From: an uncultured Blautia sp.
Lineage (GTDB): Bacteria > Bacillota > Clostridia > Lachnospirales > Lachnospiraceae
Length of the DNA stretch: 6,796 bases
Assembly (NCBI GenBank): GCA_900547685.1
Contig: URHS01000077.1
Span: 1-6,796 of the forward strand
Direction of reading: 5' to 3'
Of this stretch, positions 1 through 6,796 are shown in pieces (positions within the stretch are counted from its first letter, which is position 1; each line of letters opens with the position of its first letter). The notes under the pieces are model-generated. The model did no database searches, had not been told where the DNA came from, and saw only the letters and a program-made list of their open reading frames with translations. Made by a program: the position numbers and the translations under genes.

Positions 1-240
1 ACCATGTATCCCCTACAAGTACCCAGCCTGTTTCCATTGCTCCGCTGGTGTTCAGGTAATACCATGTATCCCCTACAAGTACCCAGCCTGTTTCCATTGC
101 TCCGCTGGTGTTCAGATAATACCATGTATCTCCTACGAGTACCCAGCCTGTTTCCATTGTTCCATCTGTATTCAGGTAATACCATGTATCTCCTACAGAT
201 ACCCAGCCTGTTTCCATAATTCCGTTTTCATTAAAGTAAT
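1..240 (-). repeat. Four tandem 60-bp repeats encoding 20-residue cell-wall-binding units
   Basis: Blocks 1-60, 61-120, 121-180 and 181-240 align without gaps, each starting with accatgtatc on the plus strand. In the protein they encode residues 1660-1679, 1640-1659, 1620-1639 and 1600-1619, each of the form YYxNxxGxMETGWVxVGDTW, typical of choline/cell-wall-binding repeats. Divergent units precede them in the protein (GWEYYENGQKVIGWK and DGKWYYFNENG, about 1579-1607). The blocks at 1-60 and 61-120 differ at one base (116), while those at 121-180 and 181-240 differ progressively more, so the array looks freshly expanded toward the C-terminus. It runs off the window, so copy number is unknown. 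Confidence 0.95.
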
Positions 241-3200
241 ACCATTTTCCATCAATTGCTTTCCAGCCAATTACTTTCTGACCGTTTTCGTAGTATTCCC
301 AACCATTTTCAGTATACTGCCAGCCTTTGTTTTCTTTTACAGGTGCAAAGTTTGCTGTAATTGTCGCATCTGCCTCTACTGTATGAATATAAGGATTTTC
401 CTTACTTACCTCTCCTCCGTCAATGGTCCAGTTTACAAAAGTATAACCTTCTTCTGCCTTAGCAGTAAGTGTTGCGTTTGCACTTTTTTCATATACTCCT
501 GTTTCACTGTCAAGTGTTACTGTTCCCATTGTTTCATCATTCACACTTGCTGTAATGGTAAATTCTTCAGATGGCTCCGGAATTTCTGCCGCTACTCTTG
601 CACGAAGTTCTGCCACTGCCATATGTTTATCACTGCCTTGGTCAGAAGCTGTATGAACACCTATTAAGCGCACATATTTTGCCTGTGCCGGTTCTTTAAA
701 GCCTAAAATTATCCAACCACTCTGCTTCTGATCTACTTTTCCTGTTCCAGCTGTCTGCCATTCCTTGCCATCCAGACTGTATTGAACTTCATATTCTGTC
801 ATACGACCGTTTGCTCCACCCTGAGTTCTTGGTAAATAGCGCAGGGCGTCAATCATTGGTGCTTCTTCCTCTTCATTTCCCAATTTTAATGTCACTGTTC
901 TATGTTCTGGCTTTCCACCTTCACCTGGCACACTCCAGTTTGTATGCCAATGTGTTTCTGCTTTTCCATCAAGAACATATTTTACAGGACCTTCATTCGC
1001 TGTTCCCGGTGTATATGCACTTCCTGCTGTTGCTGTAATCTTTTCTACAGGATAATCTCTACTGTCATCTTCAGGAAGCTCTGTTTCTTTTTCTCCCATT
1101 CTCACCGCAAAGTTCTTTGTCACTTTGTGATTTTCTGATTCTAAAATCATGCGTACTACATTTTCATGTTTCGGCAAAATTGTAAGAGAAGCATTATCTT
1201 TTGCTTTCGCAGTTACTTCTACATTAGTTTCTGGAACAGAATAACTATCTAATGCATAAGCCGCTGCCGGAAGAACTCTCTTTCCTACTTTAACTTCCGC
1301 AAGTTCAGCTTTTTCATTTACTTTAAAGGAACCTTCTGCTTTTTTCAGTTCTACTTCTGTAATTGCTGTACATGGTTTTCTGCTTCCTGTATCTGTTGCA
1401 TTAGCATTTACCACTTTCACTTTCACATAAGTAGCTGTAACAGGAGCCATTTCATAACGATATGCTTTTACTCTGTCTTTTTCTGTACCAATATGTTCCT
1501 TGACTTCAATTTTTTCCCATGAACCATCTTTTCCTGTTTCAGACACGAAAAGCTCTGTAGTTCCTGCATCCGGGAAGCGAATGCTGTTGTTGTCCTTTGC
1601 GAAATGGATAACAATTTCGCCAATTCTTTGCTGTGTATCAAAAGTAAAGGTAAGTTCTGCTTCCTTTGTTCCCTTCTGAGAAGCATCCCAGTTACTCCAT
1701 GCACTTTCATTTGGACCACCGTCATTATTTAAAGACATTTCTGTTTTTCCGTCTTTAATAGCCTCTAATGTATCAGAGCCCTGAATATTCTGAGAAAGTT
1801 TTGCAACATTTGTTACACTACTTCCAATTTTAATATCCTCTTTCTGTACACGGATAGATGCTGTTACCGGAATTGTTTTTCCAAAAATATCAGCTGAACC
1901 GTTGACTATTACAATTTCATCTGGGTTTTGGAATGCTTCTTCCTTTACGTCTTCCCATTTCACAGGGAAAGAAGCTGCCAAAACAGTTCCATCAGGAAGT
2001 ACTGCCGGTCTTACATCAGGAAGCTGTGGTTTTACACCTTTTTGTGTAGTGCCAGAATAATTCAGCAACGCTGCCACATCGTCAATCATATTAATATTTA
2101 CAGTAATTTTTCTCTTACCAGTTGTTCCTTCTACAGTAAAGCTACCTGTTTTAGAAACCTGTTCGTCACTGATTTTTTCCCATGTAACAGCTACATCTTC
2201 TTTTGTACCGTCAGAATACTGAGCCTCAATTTTCTCTGGAAGCTGTGGTTTTGTGCCAGTTTTCACATAATAAGACTTAGCATATTTATAACTTTCAATA
2301 TAACGTTCAGATGCTTCCTCTTTCACCGGTGTAGTAGTAATCTTTACAGTAGAGGACTCTAAACCGTCTGCTTTTGCTGTAACAGTAATTTCTCCTGCTT
2401 TTTCTGTTGACTGTACAATTGCCAGAACCTTTCCACTGAAAGCTTTTCTATTGTCTGCTTTATAAGAATCATGATCCGGTGAACTTCCGTTATCTACACC
2501 TACCAATTCACCTGCACCCTGCACATCAAAAGTAACACGATTTGCAGCATCCGGAACAATGTTTCCATCCTTATCTGTAACATCTACAGTAATATAAGAA
2601 AGGTCTTTTCCATCTGCCTTGATGGATTTTCTATCTGCCTCTGCTGACAGCTTCGCTTCCTCACCTGTAGTTTTTACTACAGAACGACCTTCTGTATCCT
2701 TGATCACTTCGCCTTTTTCATCTTTGGCAACAGCTTCTAAAGTACCTGCCTCATAAGGAACCTTCCATTCCATATACAAATCTTTATGGTTTTTCTTACC
2801 GTTTTCTAATACCTGATATGTATATCCTGCATTTGTCTGTTCTGTTTTAAATGTCTGCTTTCCAAGAGACTTTTTCTCTCCTCCATTTGCCGGTGTAAAG
2901 AACAGTTCAACCTCTTTTGCATCAGAATAAACTACAACCGGAACAGTTCCATCTGTATTTTTCTTTACAACATCTTCATTCCATGCCGGCAGTACATGAA
3001 GTGTATTTACCTCATCATTCCACTGACTCTGATAGAAATAATAGCTGTCTTTCGGGAAACCGGCGGTATCAATAATACCAAAATAAGAGTTCTTTGGTGA
3101 AGGCCATGTTCCTTTTGCTCCCGGATCTGTACCATTCCAAGGAGTAGGTTCACCTATATAATCAAAGCCTGTCCAAACATATTCTCCTGCTACAAAGTCT

Positions 3201-5038
3201 CTTTGAACAACATCATACCATGCCTGACTTGCCAACGCTCCCCAGTTTACTCTTGAATTGTCATAAGAAGTAAGCTGCTGATCTGCAGTAGATTCCTGAT
3301 TACCTGTAACAGAATAAATTCCACGACTGTTTACAGATGACGCTGTTTCAGAACCGTATAACTTCCAATCCGGATGGTCTCTATGCAGTTTATCATAGCT
3401 TGCTCCATCAGAATAGTTTGTTCCTGATGTGCCGCCGGCTGCTGTAAGCTTATTTCCAATAGAAACCTGTTCCCAGTCACCTCGTTTCACTGCATTACTT
3501 CCAATAGTAAGAGTTTTTGTAGCATCGGCTTCTTTTGCCCACTTAATCAGCTTATCTGCTCTTTCTGCATATCCGGTGCCACCGGCTCCCTCCTGAATTT
3601 CATTTCCAAGAGACCACTCAATAATAGATGGTGCATTCTGGTCACGTTTCATGATTGCTTTTATATCATATTCAGCCCATGTCATACCTGCTTCTTTTCC
3701 CAGAATGGTATTATTTTCTTCAATAGTTTTTTCAAACCATACAGAATAATCATTGCTGTTTCCATTCTTTGCACGATGCCATCCATCAAATACTTCTTCA
3801 ATTACTAAAATACCTTTTTCGTTACAAACTTCAATTAAATCCTTTGATGCCGGGTTATGTGTCACACGAATAGAATTACATCCCATCTCCTGAAGGATTT
3901 CCACCTGACGCTCTATAGCACGACGATTGGCAGCAGATCCCAATGCTCCCTGATCATGGTGCATACAAACACCTTTTAATTTTACATTTTTTCCATTTAA
4001 CTGAAATCCTGTTTCTGTATCAAAATTCAGATAACGGAAACCGTATTCTGTATCATAAGTATCTAAAAGCTTGTCTCCTGCTTTTACTTCTGTACGTATT
4101 GTGTAAAGTGCAGGATTTTCTACAGACCAAAGCTCAGGATTGTTTACAGGAACTGTTGCAGAAATTTCAGCTTTTTCTCCTGCTTTTACTTCTTTTGCTT
4201 CCGTTGTAAAAGTACCAATTGCTGCATCTGGCTTTTCACCTTTTTTGAATACAGTATGTGTTACTGTAATACTCTGTGCTTCTTCTGATTCATTTACAAC
4301 TGTAGTTTTTACATCTGTATTTACCGTTTTCCCTACTTCTTCTGCTAAATTGTTGCTTTCTACCTTAATTCCGTTTAAATCCACATGAACGGCATTCGTG
4401 GTTGTCAGATTTACGCTTCTATAAATACCGCTTCCTGAATACCAACGACTGGAAGGTGTCTGATGATCTACTTTTACAGCAATGGTATTTTCTTTATCAT
4501 AGTTAATGTAATCTGTAATATCAAAAGAAAATGGTGTATATCCATAAGGATGTGTACCTACCTCTTTTCCGTTCACGTAAACAGTTGCATTCATATACAC
4601 CCCATCAAAATCAATGCGAACACGTTTACCTTTTGCTTCTTCACTCAGTGTAAAATTCTTTCTGTACCAGCCAATGCCTCCCGGCAGATAGCCGCTTTCT
4701 GCTTCCAATGACTTGGAATACTCCTGCTCGATACTGTAATCATGAGGTAAAGACAAGGTTCTCCATTTTGAATCGTCAAAGGTTGGATTCTGTGCGTTTG
4801 ACACATCTCCCAAATTAAACTTCCAATCACTGTCAAAATTTTGTGTTCTGACAGAACTGCTTCCATAGTCTTTTACCGTTACACGTTCCGGTTCTGAACT
4901 CATTTGACTCTGAGAGTCTGCTTTTACTCTAATTGTTCCTTCTTTTGCATACACTGTGGAAGTAAATCCCATTCCCTGTACAGAAAGTACAGCTGCAAGT
5001 GTTGCCGCCCCAATGCGTGCCAGTCTTTGCTTTTTCAT
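1..5038 (-). CDS. Secreted multidomain GH2 beta-galactosidase with cell-wall-binding repeats (C-terminus beyond window)
   Basis: I read one uninterrupted frame of 1679 codons from the ATG at 5038 to the window edge. The start follows a good Shine-Dalgarno. Residues 1-31 are a signal peptide (basic MKKQRLAR, hydrophobic core, cleavage after VYA). Next come a GH2 sugar-binding domain (about 67-212, GGIGWYRK around W124, SGSGIYR at 201-206), a GH2 Ig sandwich (about 213-325) and a TIM barrel (about 330-660) with MHHD at H360/H361 and RVTHNP at N395. The acid/base is probably E480 (SLGNE) and the nucleophile E564 (YGSETAS); GEYVWTGFDYIGEPTPW starts at 618. Then follow a DUF4982-like module (about 677-775), a GH2-C5-like module (793-902), two Big_4-like modules (915-985, 993-1070), an F5/8C or CBM71-like sandwich (1074-1233), an Ig-like stretch (1237-1315), a CBM32-like sandwich (1330-1482), an InlB/Flg-new-like module (1491-1567) and aromatic wall-binding repeats from 1572 onward. 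Inferred role: surface release of terminal beta-galactose from host or milk glycans. Enzyme class is secure; the C-terminal domain names and exact substrate are less so. Confidence 0.93.
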   Translation of the reverse strand, partial: MKKQRLARIGAATLAAVLSVQGMGFTSTVYAKEGTIRVKADSQSQMSSEPERVTVKDYGSSSVRTQNFDSDWKFNLGDVSNAQNPTFDDSKWRTLSLPHDYSIEQEYSKSLEAESGYLPGGIGWYRKNFTLSEEAKGKRVRIDFDGVYMNATVYVNGKEVGTHPYGYTPFSFDITDYINYDKENTIAVKVDHQTPSSRWYSGSGIYRSVNLTTTNAVHVDLNGIKVESNNLAEEVGKTVNTDVKTTVVNESEEAQSITVTHTVFKKGEKPDAAIGTFTTEAKEVKAGEKAEISATVPVNNPELWSVENPALYTIRTEVKAGDKLLDTYDTEYGFRYLNFDTETGFQLNGKNVKLKGVCMHHDQGALGSAANRRAIERQVEILQEMGCNSIRVTHNPASKDLIEVCNEKGILVIEEVFDGWHRAKNGNSNDYSVWFEKTIEENNTILGKEAGMTWAEYDIKAIMKRDQNAPSIIEWSLGNEIQEGAGGTGYAERADKLIKWAKEADATKTLTIGSNAVKRGDWEQVSIGNKLTAAGGTSGTNYSDGASYDKLHRDHPDWKLYGSETASSVNSRGIYSVTGNQESTADQQLTSYDNSRVNWGALASQAWYDVVQRDFVAGEYVWTGFDYIGEPTPWNGTDPGAKGTWPSPKNSYFGIIDTAGFPKDSYYFYQSQWNDEVNTLHVLPAWNEDVVKKNTDGTVPVVVYSDAKEVELFFTPANGGEKKSLGKQTFKTEQTNAGYTYQVLENGKKNHKDLYMEWKVPYEAGTLEAVAKDEKGEVIKDTEGRSVVKTTGEEAKLSAEADRKSIKADGKDLSYITVDVTDKDGNIVPDAANRVTFDVQGAGELVGVDNGSSPDHDSYKADNRKAFSGKVLAIVQSTEKAGEITVTAKADGLESSTVKITTTPVKEEASERYIESYKYAKSYYVKTGTKPQLPEKIEAQYSDGTKEDVAVTWEKISDEQVSKTGSFTVEGTTGKRKITVNINMIDDVAALLNYSGTTQKGVKPQLPDVRPAVLPDGTVLAASFPVKWEDVKEEAFQNPDEIVIVNGSADIFGKTIPVTASIRVQKEDIKIGSSVTNVAKLSQNIQGSDTLEAIKDGKTEMSLNNDGGPNESAWSNWDASQKGTKEAELTFTFDTQQRIGEIVIHFAKDNNSIRFPDAGTTELFVSETGKDGSWEKIEVKEHIGTEKDRVKAYRYEMAPVTATYVKVKVVNANATDTGSRKPCTAITEVELKKAEGSFKVNEKAELAEVKVGKRVLPAAAYALDSYSVPETNVEVTAKAKDNASLTILPKHENVVRMILESENHKVTKNFAVRMGEKETELPEDDSRDYPVEKITATAGSAYTPGTANEGPVKYVLDGKAETHWHTNWSVPGEGGKPEHRTVTLKLGNEEEEAPMIDALRYLPRTQGGANGRMTEYEVQYSLDGKEWQTAGTGKVDQKQSGWIILGFKEPAQAKYVRLIGVHTASDQGSDKHMAVAELRARVAAEIPEPSEEFTITASVNDETMGTVTLDSETGVYEKSANATLTAKAEEGYTFVNWTIDGGEVSKENPYIHTVEADATITANFAPVKENKGWQYTENGWEYYENGQKVIGWKAIDGKWYYFNENGIMETGWVSVGDTWYYLNTDGTMETGWVLVGDTWYYLNTSGAMETGWVLVGDTWYYLNTSGAMETGWVLVGDTW

Positions 5039-5044
5039 AAATAT

Positions 5045-5051
5045 CTCCTTT
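5045..5051 (-). promoter_or_regulatory. Ribosome binding site of the beta-galactosidase gene
   Basis: On the minus strand AAAGGAG lies six bases before the ATG at 5038. It fixes the start of the beta-galactosidase at the MKKQRL signal peptide. Confidence 0.85.
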
Positions 5052-5071
5052 CGAATTTAACAGTGATTACT

Positions 5072-5080
5072 ATTATAGCA
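5072..5080 (-). promoter_or_regulatory. Extended -10 promoter of the beta-galactosidase gene
   Basis: The minus strand reads TGCTATAAT, a perfect TATAAT (5077-5072) preceded by the TGn extension. No good -35 is seen: at 17-base spacing the hexamer is ATGTTT, beside a T-rich tract (5089-5097), so the extended -10 probably carries recognition. Transcription would start near 5065, giving a 5' leader of under 30 bases. The -10 overlaps a short symmetric element, CTATTATAG (5070-5078), flanked by GTGA (5063-5066) and TCAC (5083-5086), which might be an operator; I recognise no known regulator site and no clear CcpA box. The gene therefore seems to be transcribed separately from the tRNA upstream. 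The remaining spacer to 5298 is AT-rich with no supported feature. Confidence 0.65.
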
Positions 5081-5298
5081 TTTCACACAAAAAAAAACAT
5101 ATAAAATTTTTGTTTTTATATAGAATTTTTTACTATCTTATCTATATATAAATATTTCCTTCCTATTTTAGTTATTTTATACAAACTCTATGTTTATGTA
5201 TTAAGATAAAACAAGAAAAAATTTTGCTTTGCAGAAACCACCACAGGAAATCCTCTCAGGACATTTTAAGTTTCATAAGATATAATTTTCTATAAAGC

Positions 5299-5345
5299 AA
5301 AAAAATACCGCTACCAAAGCATTCCTGCCTTAGCAACGGTATTTT
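5299..5345 (-). terminator. Rho-independent terminator of the tRNA-Phe unit
   Basis: On the minus strand AAAATACCG (5345-5337) pairs with CGGTATTTT (5310-5302) and the T tract continues to seven Ts (5305-5299). Inside the arms a smaller hairpin, AGGCA-GGAA-TGCTT, can form with one G-U pair and a GNRA-type loop. It lies 40 bases past the tRNA 3' end and before the beta-galactosidase promoter. The plus-strand T run is only four, so minus-strand termination is favoured. Confidence 0.8.
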
Positions 5346-5384
5346 AAGCCCCATTTTCTATGTCAAAGATATATTTTATTAAAG

Positions 5385-5457
<73 letters not shown>

Positions 5458-5493
5458 ATTGTATGTAAGACTTTGTCTTGCAACAACGAATTC

Positions 5494-5522
5494 ATTTTAA
5501 CACATACTTTTTAAAATTTCAA
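5494..5522 (-). promoter_or_regulatory. Sigma-70-type promoter of tRNA-Phe
   Basis: On the minus strand a -35 TTGAAA (5522-5517), a 17-base spacer and a -10 TAAAAT (5499-5494) preceded by TGT give one mismatch per hexamer plus an extended -10. Transcription would start near 5487, leaving a leader of about 30 bases for RNase P to remove. This fits a strong constitutive stable-RNA promoter. Confidence 0.8.
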
Positions 5523-5545
5523 TAGTTTTTTTAAAAATTTTTAAT

Positions 5546-5585
5546 AAAAAATGGTATATATAAACTAAAAGAATATATATACCAT
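5546..5585 (-). terminator. Rho-independent terminator after the small secreted-protein gene
   Basis: A perfect 12-base inverted repeat, atggtatatata (5551-5562) and tatatataccat (5574-5585), encloses an 11-base loop. On the minus strand it is followed by five more Ts (5550-5546). It starts 23 bases past the TAA of the upstream gene. The stem is almost all A-T with only two G-C pairs, so efficiency is uncertain, but position and T tract fit a terminator. Confidence 0.65.
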
Positions 5586-5608
5586 AAATTAATATTTATA
5601 AACTATGT

Positions 5609-6193
5609 TTATTTTTGGCTTTGAATAGTTAAAGTACGGAAGAACTTATGCATAAACATTGAATAATTTTCTAAATTATCATCTTCAGTATCTCCGCCGA
5701 TTATTTGATAAGAACAAATCCAATGACTGTCTTTAGCATCATAAACATCAGCAAACATAACTACACGGCTATCATTAGCAAATGTGAAAATTACATAAGC
5801 ATCAGCGTAATTTTTAATATTTTCTTTATAGATAGCTAGTGCTTCACGATTGGACAAAGTAGTGATATCAGTACCTGTAGTAGCTTTTATATTTTGGATT
5901 ACATCTTTATCAGATAATAAAGTATAAGTAACTTCATCTTCTTTAGCTACTTTGAAGATAACGTCTGTCAACATATCAGGAGTGATTAATTCTGGAGCAT
6001 TAGGTAATTTAGCTTTACGTTCAATGCTTAATGCGGAAGGTTTGTAGCTTGGTGTATAAATAGCCAATGTATGGATATTTTTTAAATTATAATCTTCATC
6101 CATCATGGTGATTTTCTCATTAGCAGCAAAGGCTGTAGATATACTAAAGAGCATAATTGCTAATAATGAAAATATAGTAATTAGTTTTTTCAT
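5609..6193 (-). CDS. Small secreted protein of unknown function
   Basis: The gene encodes 194 residues. I place the start at 6193, not at the in-frame ATG ten codons upstream (6223), because a perfect AGGAGG sits seven bases before 6193 and the protein then begins with a standard signal peptide: MKKL, a hydrophobic core, and cleavage after AFA at residue 23. There is no lipobox, so the roughly 171-residue mature protein should be exported and soluble. Residues 129-166 (ADAYVIF, then VVMFADVYDAK, then ICSYQIIGG) look like alternating beta strands, loosely recalling envelope proteins of the DUF4136/CsgG-like kind; this is a resemblance only. From memory the text resembles secreted hypothetical proteins of Negativicutes, which have an outer membrane. 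Terminators on both sides suggest a monocistronic gene. Function unknown. Confidence 0.85.
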   Translation of the reverse strand: MKKLITIFSLLAIMLFSISTAFAANEKITMMDEDYNLKNIHTLAIYTPSYKPSALSIERKAKLPNAPELITPDMLTDVIFKVAKEDEVTYTLLSDKDVIQNIKATTGTDITTLSNREALAIYKENIKNYADAYVIFTFANDSRVVMFADVYDAKDSHWICSYQIIGGDTEDDNLENYSMFMHKFFRTLTIQSQK

Positions 6194-6200
6194 GAAAAAG

Positions 6201-6206
6201 CCTCCT
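6201..6206 (-). promoter_or_regulatory. Perfect Shine-Dalgarno deciding the start of the secreted-protein gene
   Basis: The minus strand reads AGGAGG seven bases before the ATG at 6193. The alternative in-frame ATG at 6223 has no such site before it and would put ten extra residues (MIKIYLGGFF) ahead of the signal peptide, two of which are encoded by the Shine-Dalgarno itself. Confidence 0.85.
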
Positions 6207-6226
6207 AAATAAATCTTAATCAATAA

Positions 6227-6232
6227 ATAATA
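6227..6232 (-). promoter_or_regulatory. Possible -10 element of the secreted-protein gene
   Basis: TATTAT on the minus strand, one mismatch from TATAAT, lies between the terminator of the upstream gene and the Shine-Dalgarno. At 17-base spacing the -35 would be GGAAAT, which is poor. The spacer is so AT-rich that chance matches are expected; a promoter somewhere in 6207-6258 is inferred mainly from the preceding terminator. Confidence 0.3.
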
Positions 6233-6258
6233 TTCGTTTTAAAAATTTTATTTCCTGC

Positions 6259-6299
6259 AAAAAAAGACTCCAAACGATATATTTTGTTTGGAGCCTTTT
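6259..6299 (-). terminator. Rho-independent terminator of the SufB/SufD-family gene
   Basis: On the minus strand GGCTCCAAAC (6295-6286) pairs with GTTTGGAGTC (6275-6266), ten pairs including one G-U, around a ten-base loop, followed by seven Ts (6265-6259). Flanking AAAA (6299-6296) can extend the stem into the T run. It begins a few bases past the TAA at 6305-6307. The plus-strand side has only four Ts, so minus-strand use is favoured. Confidence 0.9.
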
Positions 6300-6304
6300 G
6301 TATT

Positions 6305-6796
6305 TTATTTTAAGAAACCGTTTATGATTTGATTTTCGGCTTCTTTTTCAGTTAAGCCTAAGCTCATTAATTTTATTAATTGTTCTCCTGCAATTTTACC
6401 GATAGCTGCTTCATGAATTAAATTTGATTCAGGATGATTTGCTTTGATTTCAGGAATTGCAGAAATTGTAGCATCGTCCATGATGATAGCATCACATTCA
6501 GAATGACCATGGCATTTGTTATTACCATAGATTTTAGCAATGAAGATTTGTTTTGATTTTTCTTGAGCTACAGCTCGAGAGATAATATTAGAGTGGGAAT
6601 TTTCTCCATCTAAATTTACTTCAAAATCACTTTCTGCATATTGATTGCCATGTGTTAAAAGTTTTTCTTTTACAATTAAAGTGGAATTTTTACCAACAGT
6701 TCCTTTAGTAATTCTTTTTGTAGAATTAATACCACGAATTTGAGTTGTTTCCATTTCCATATAGGAATTTTCGTCCATTTCAACAATGGTAGTAGG
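6305..6796 (-). CDS. SufB/SufD-family Fe-S cluster assembly scaffold, C-terminal part
   Basis: The frame is open to the window edge, giving 163 visible residues; the internal ATG at 6778 is unlikely to be the true start because the frame continues upstream as PTTIVE. The repetitive beta-strand segment with THGNQYAESDF and NLDGENSHS is typical of the SufB/SufD beta-helix core. KCHGHSECD (cysteines at visible residues 95 and 101), IPEI, and the closing HEAAIGKIAGEQLIKLMSLGL stretch followed by TEKEAE (from visible residue 128) match the C-terminal end of the family. SufBD proteins form a complex with the ATPase SufC that builds Fe-S clusters in the cytoplasm. The HGHSECDAIIMDD and KIAGEQL wording fits the short SufB-like protein of anaerobes with a minimal SufC-SufB pair, so sufC is expected just upstream, outside the window. 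A strong terminator follows, making this the last gene of its operon. Confidence 0.9.
   Translation of the reverse strand, partial: PTTIVEMDENSYMEMETTQIRGINSTKRITKGTVGKNSTLIVKEKLLTHGNQYAESDFEVNLDGENSHSNIISRAVAQEKSKQIFIAKIYGNNKCHGHSECDAIIMDDATISAIPEIKANHPESNLIHEAAIGKIAGEQLIKLMSLGLTEKEAENQIINGFLK

Noticed and set aside
4..219. Plus-strand open frame made of near-identical 20-residue units
   Set aside because: It is the antisense reading of the cell-wall-binding repeats. The minus-strand frame is continuous with the GH2 enzyme and has the right aromatic/glycine pattern.
1..240. Regular 60-bp repeats as a possible CRISPR array
   Set aside because: There are no unique spacers between them; the repeats are contiguous and encode in-frame protein units.
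1468..1725. Minus-strand open frame of 85 codons
   Set aside because: It is out of frame with the beta-galactosidase, which reads through this interval without stops and gives a coherent F5/8C-like domain.
1928..2362. Plus-strand open frame of 144 codons
   Set aside because: It lies opposite the Big_4/GH2-C5 region of the beta-galactosidase, is rich in Cys, Phe and Ser as antisense frames often are, and matches no family I know.
5228..5275. Short palindromes (aggaaatcct, tcctctcagga) and a gaaac/gtttc pair as an operator or small RNA
   Set aside because: The arms are only four or five bases in unremarkable spacer, with no promoter or T tract to support a function.
6194..6223. Alternative upstream start of the secreted protein
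   Set aside because: No Shine-Dalgarno precedes it, and it would put ten residues ahead of a standard signal peptide. A perfect AGGAGG instead serves the ATG at 6193.
6305..6778. Treating the SufB-like gene as a complete 157-residue protein starting at 6778
   Set aside because: The frame continues to the window edge and the family is normally longer, so the N-terminal part lies outside the window.

Overview
The window reads as an anaerobic, low-GC Firmicutes-type gut bacterium. Everything recognised is on the minus strand, so transcription runs from high to low coordinates, and about three quarters of the window is one gene. In that direction the order is: the 3' end of a SufB/SufD-family Fe-S cluster scaffold gene (6796-6305) with its own terminator; a small secreted protein of unknown function (6193-5609) with a strong Shine-Dalgarno and its own terminator; a stand-alone tRNA-Phe(GAA) gene (5457-5385) with a near-consensus promoter and terminator; and a very large secreted multidomain GH2 beta-galactosidase (5038 to beyond position 1), which leaves the window inside a run of cell-wall-binding repeats.

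The beta-galactosidase is the centrepiece. It has a signal peptide, the three canonical GH2 domains with both catalytic glutamates (inferred E480 and E564), a DUF4982-like and a GH2-C5-like module, two Big_4-type Ig modules, two F5/8C-like carbohydrate-binding beta-sandwiches separated by a small Ig-like stretch, an InlB/Flg-new-like module, and at least four exact-length 20-residue aromatic repeats of the choline/cell-wall-binding kind. The layout suggests an enzyme held on the cell surface that removes terminal beta-galactose from host or milk glycans. It resembles streptococcal BgaA-type enzymes, but repeats take the place where a sortase anchor would be expected. It has its own extended -10 promoter and a good ribosome binding site, so it does not depend on the tRNA unit upstream.

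The four units look transcriptionally separate, and I see no shared pathway. Base composition and gene flavour change near 5460-5560. The beta-galactosidase has sampled 60-base blocks of about 38-48% GC and Lachnospiraceae-like features. The secreted protein and SufBD gene have sampled blocks of about 27-37% GC, and the secreted protein recalls envelope proteins of Negativicutes such as Megamonas. This could be a horizontally acquired segment next to a tRNA gene or a join between two genomes in a metagenome assembly; the sequence alone does not decide.

The stretch 5101-5298 is AT-rich spacer with no gene I can support. I found no CRISPR array, insertion sequence or riboswitch, and no convincing plus-strand gene.
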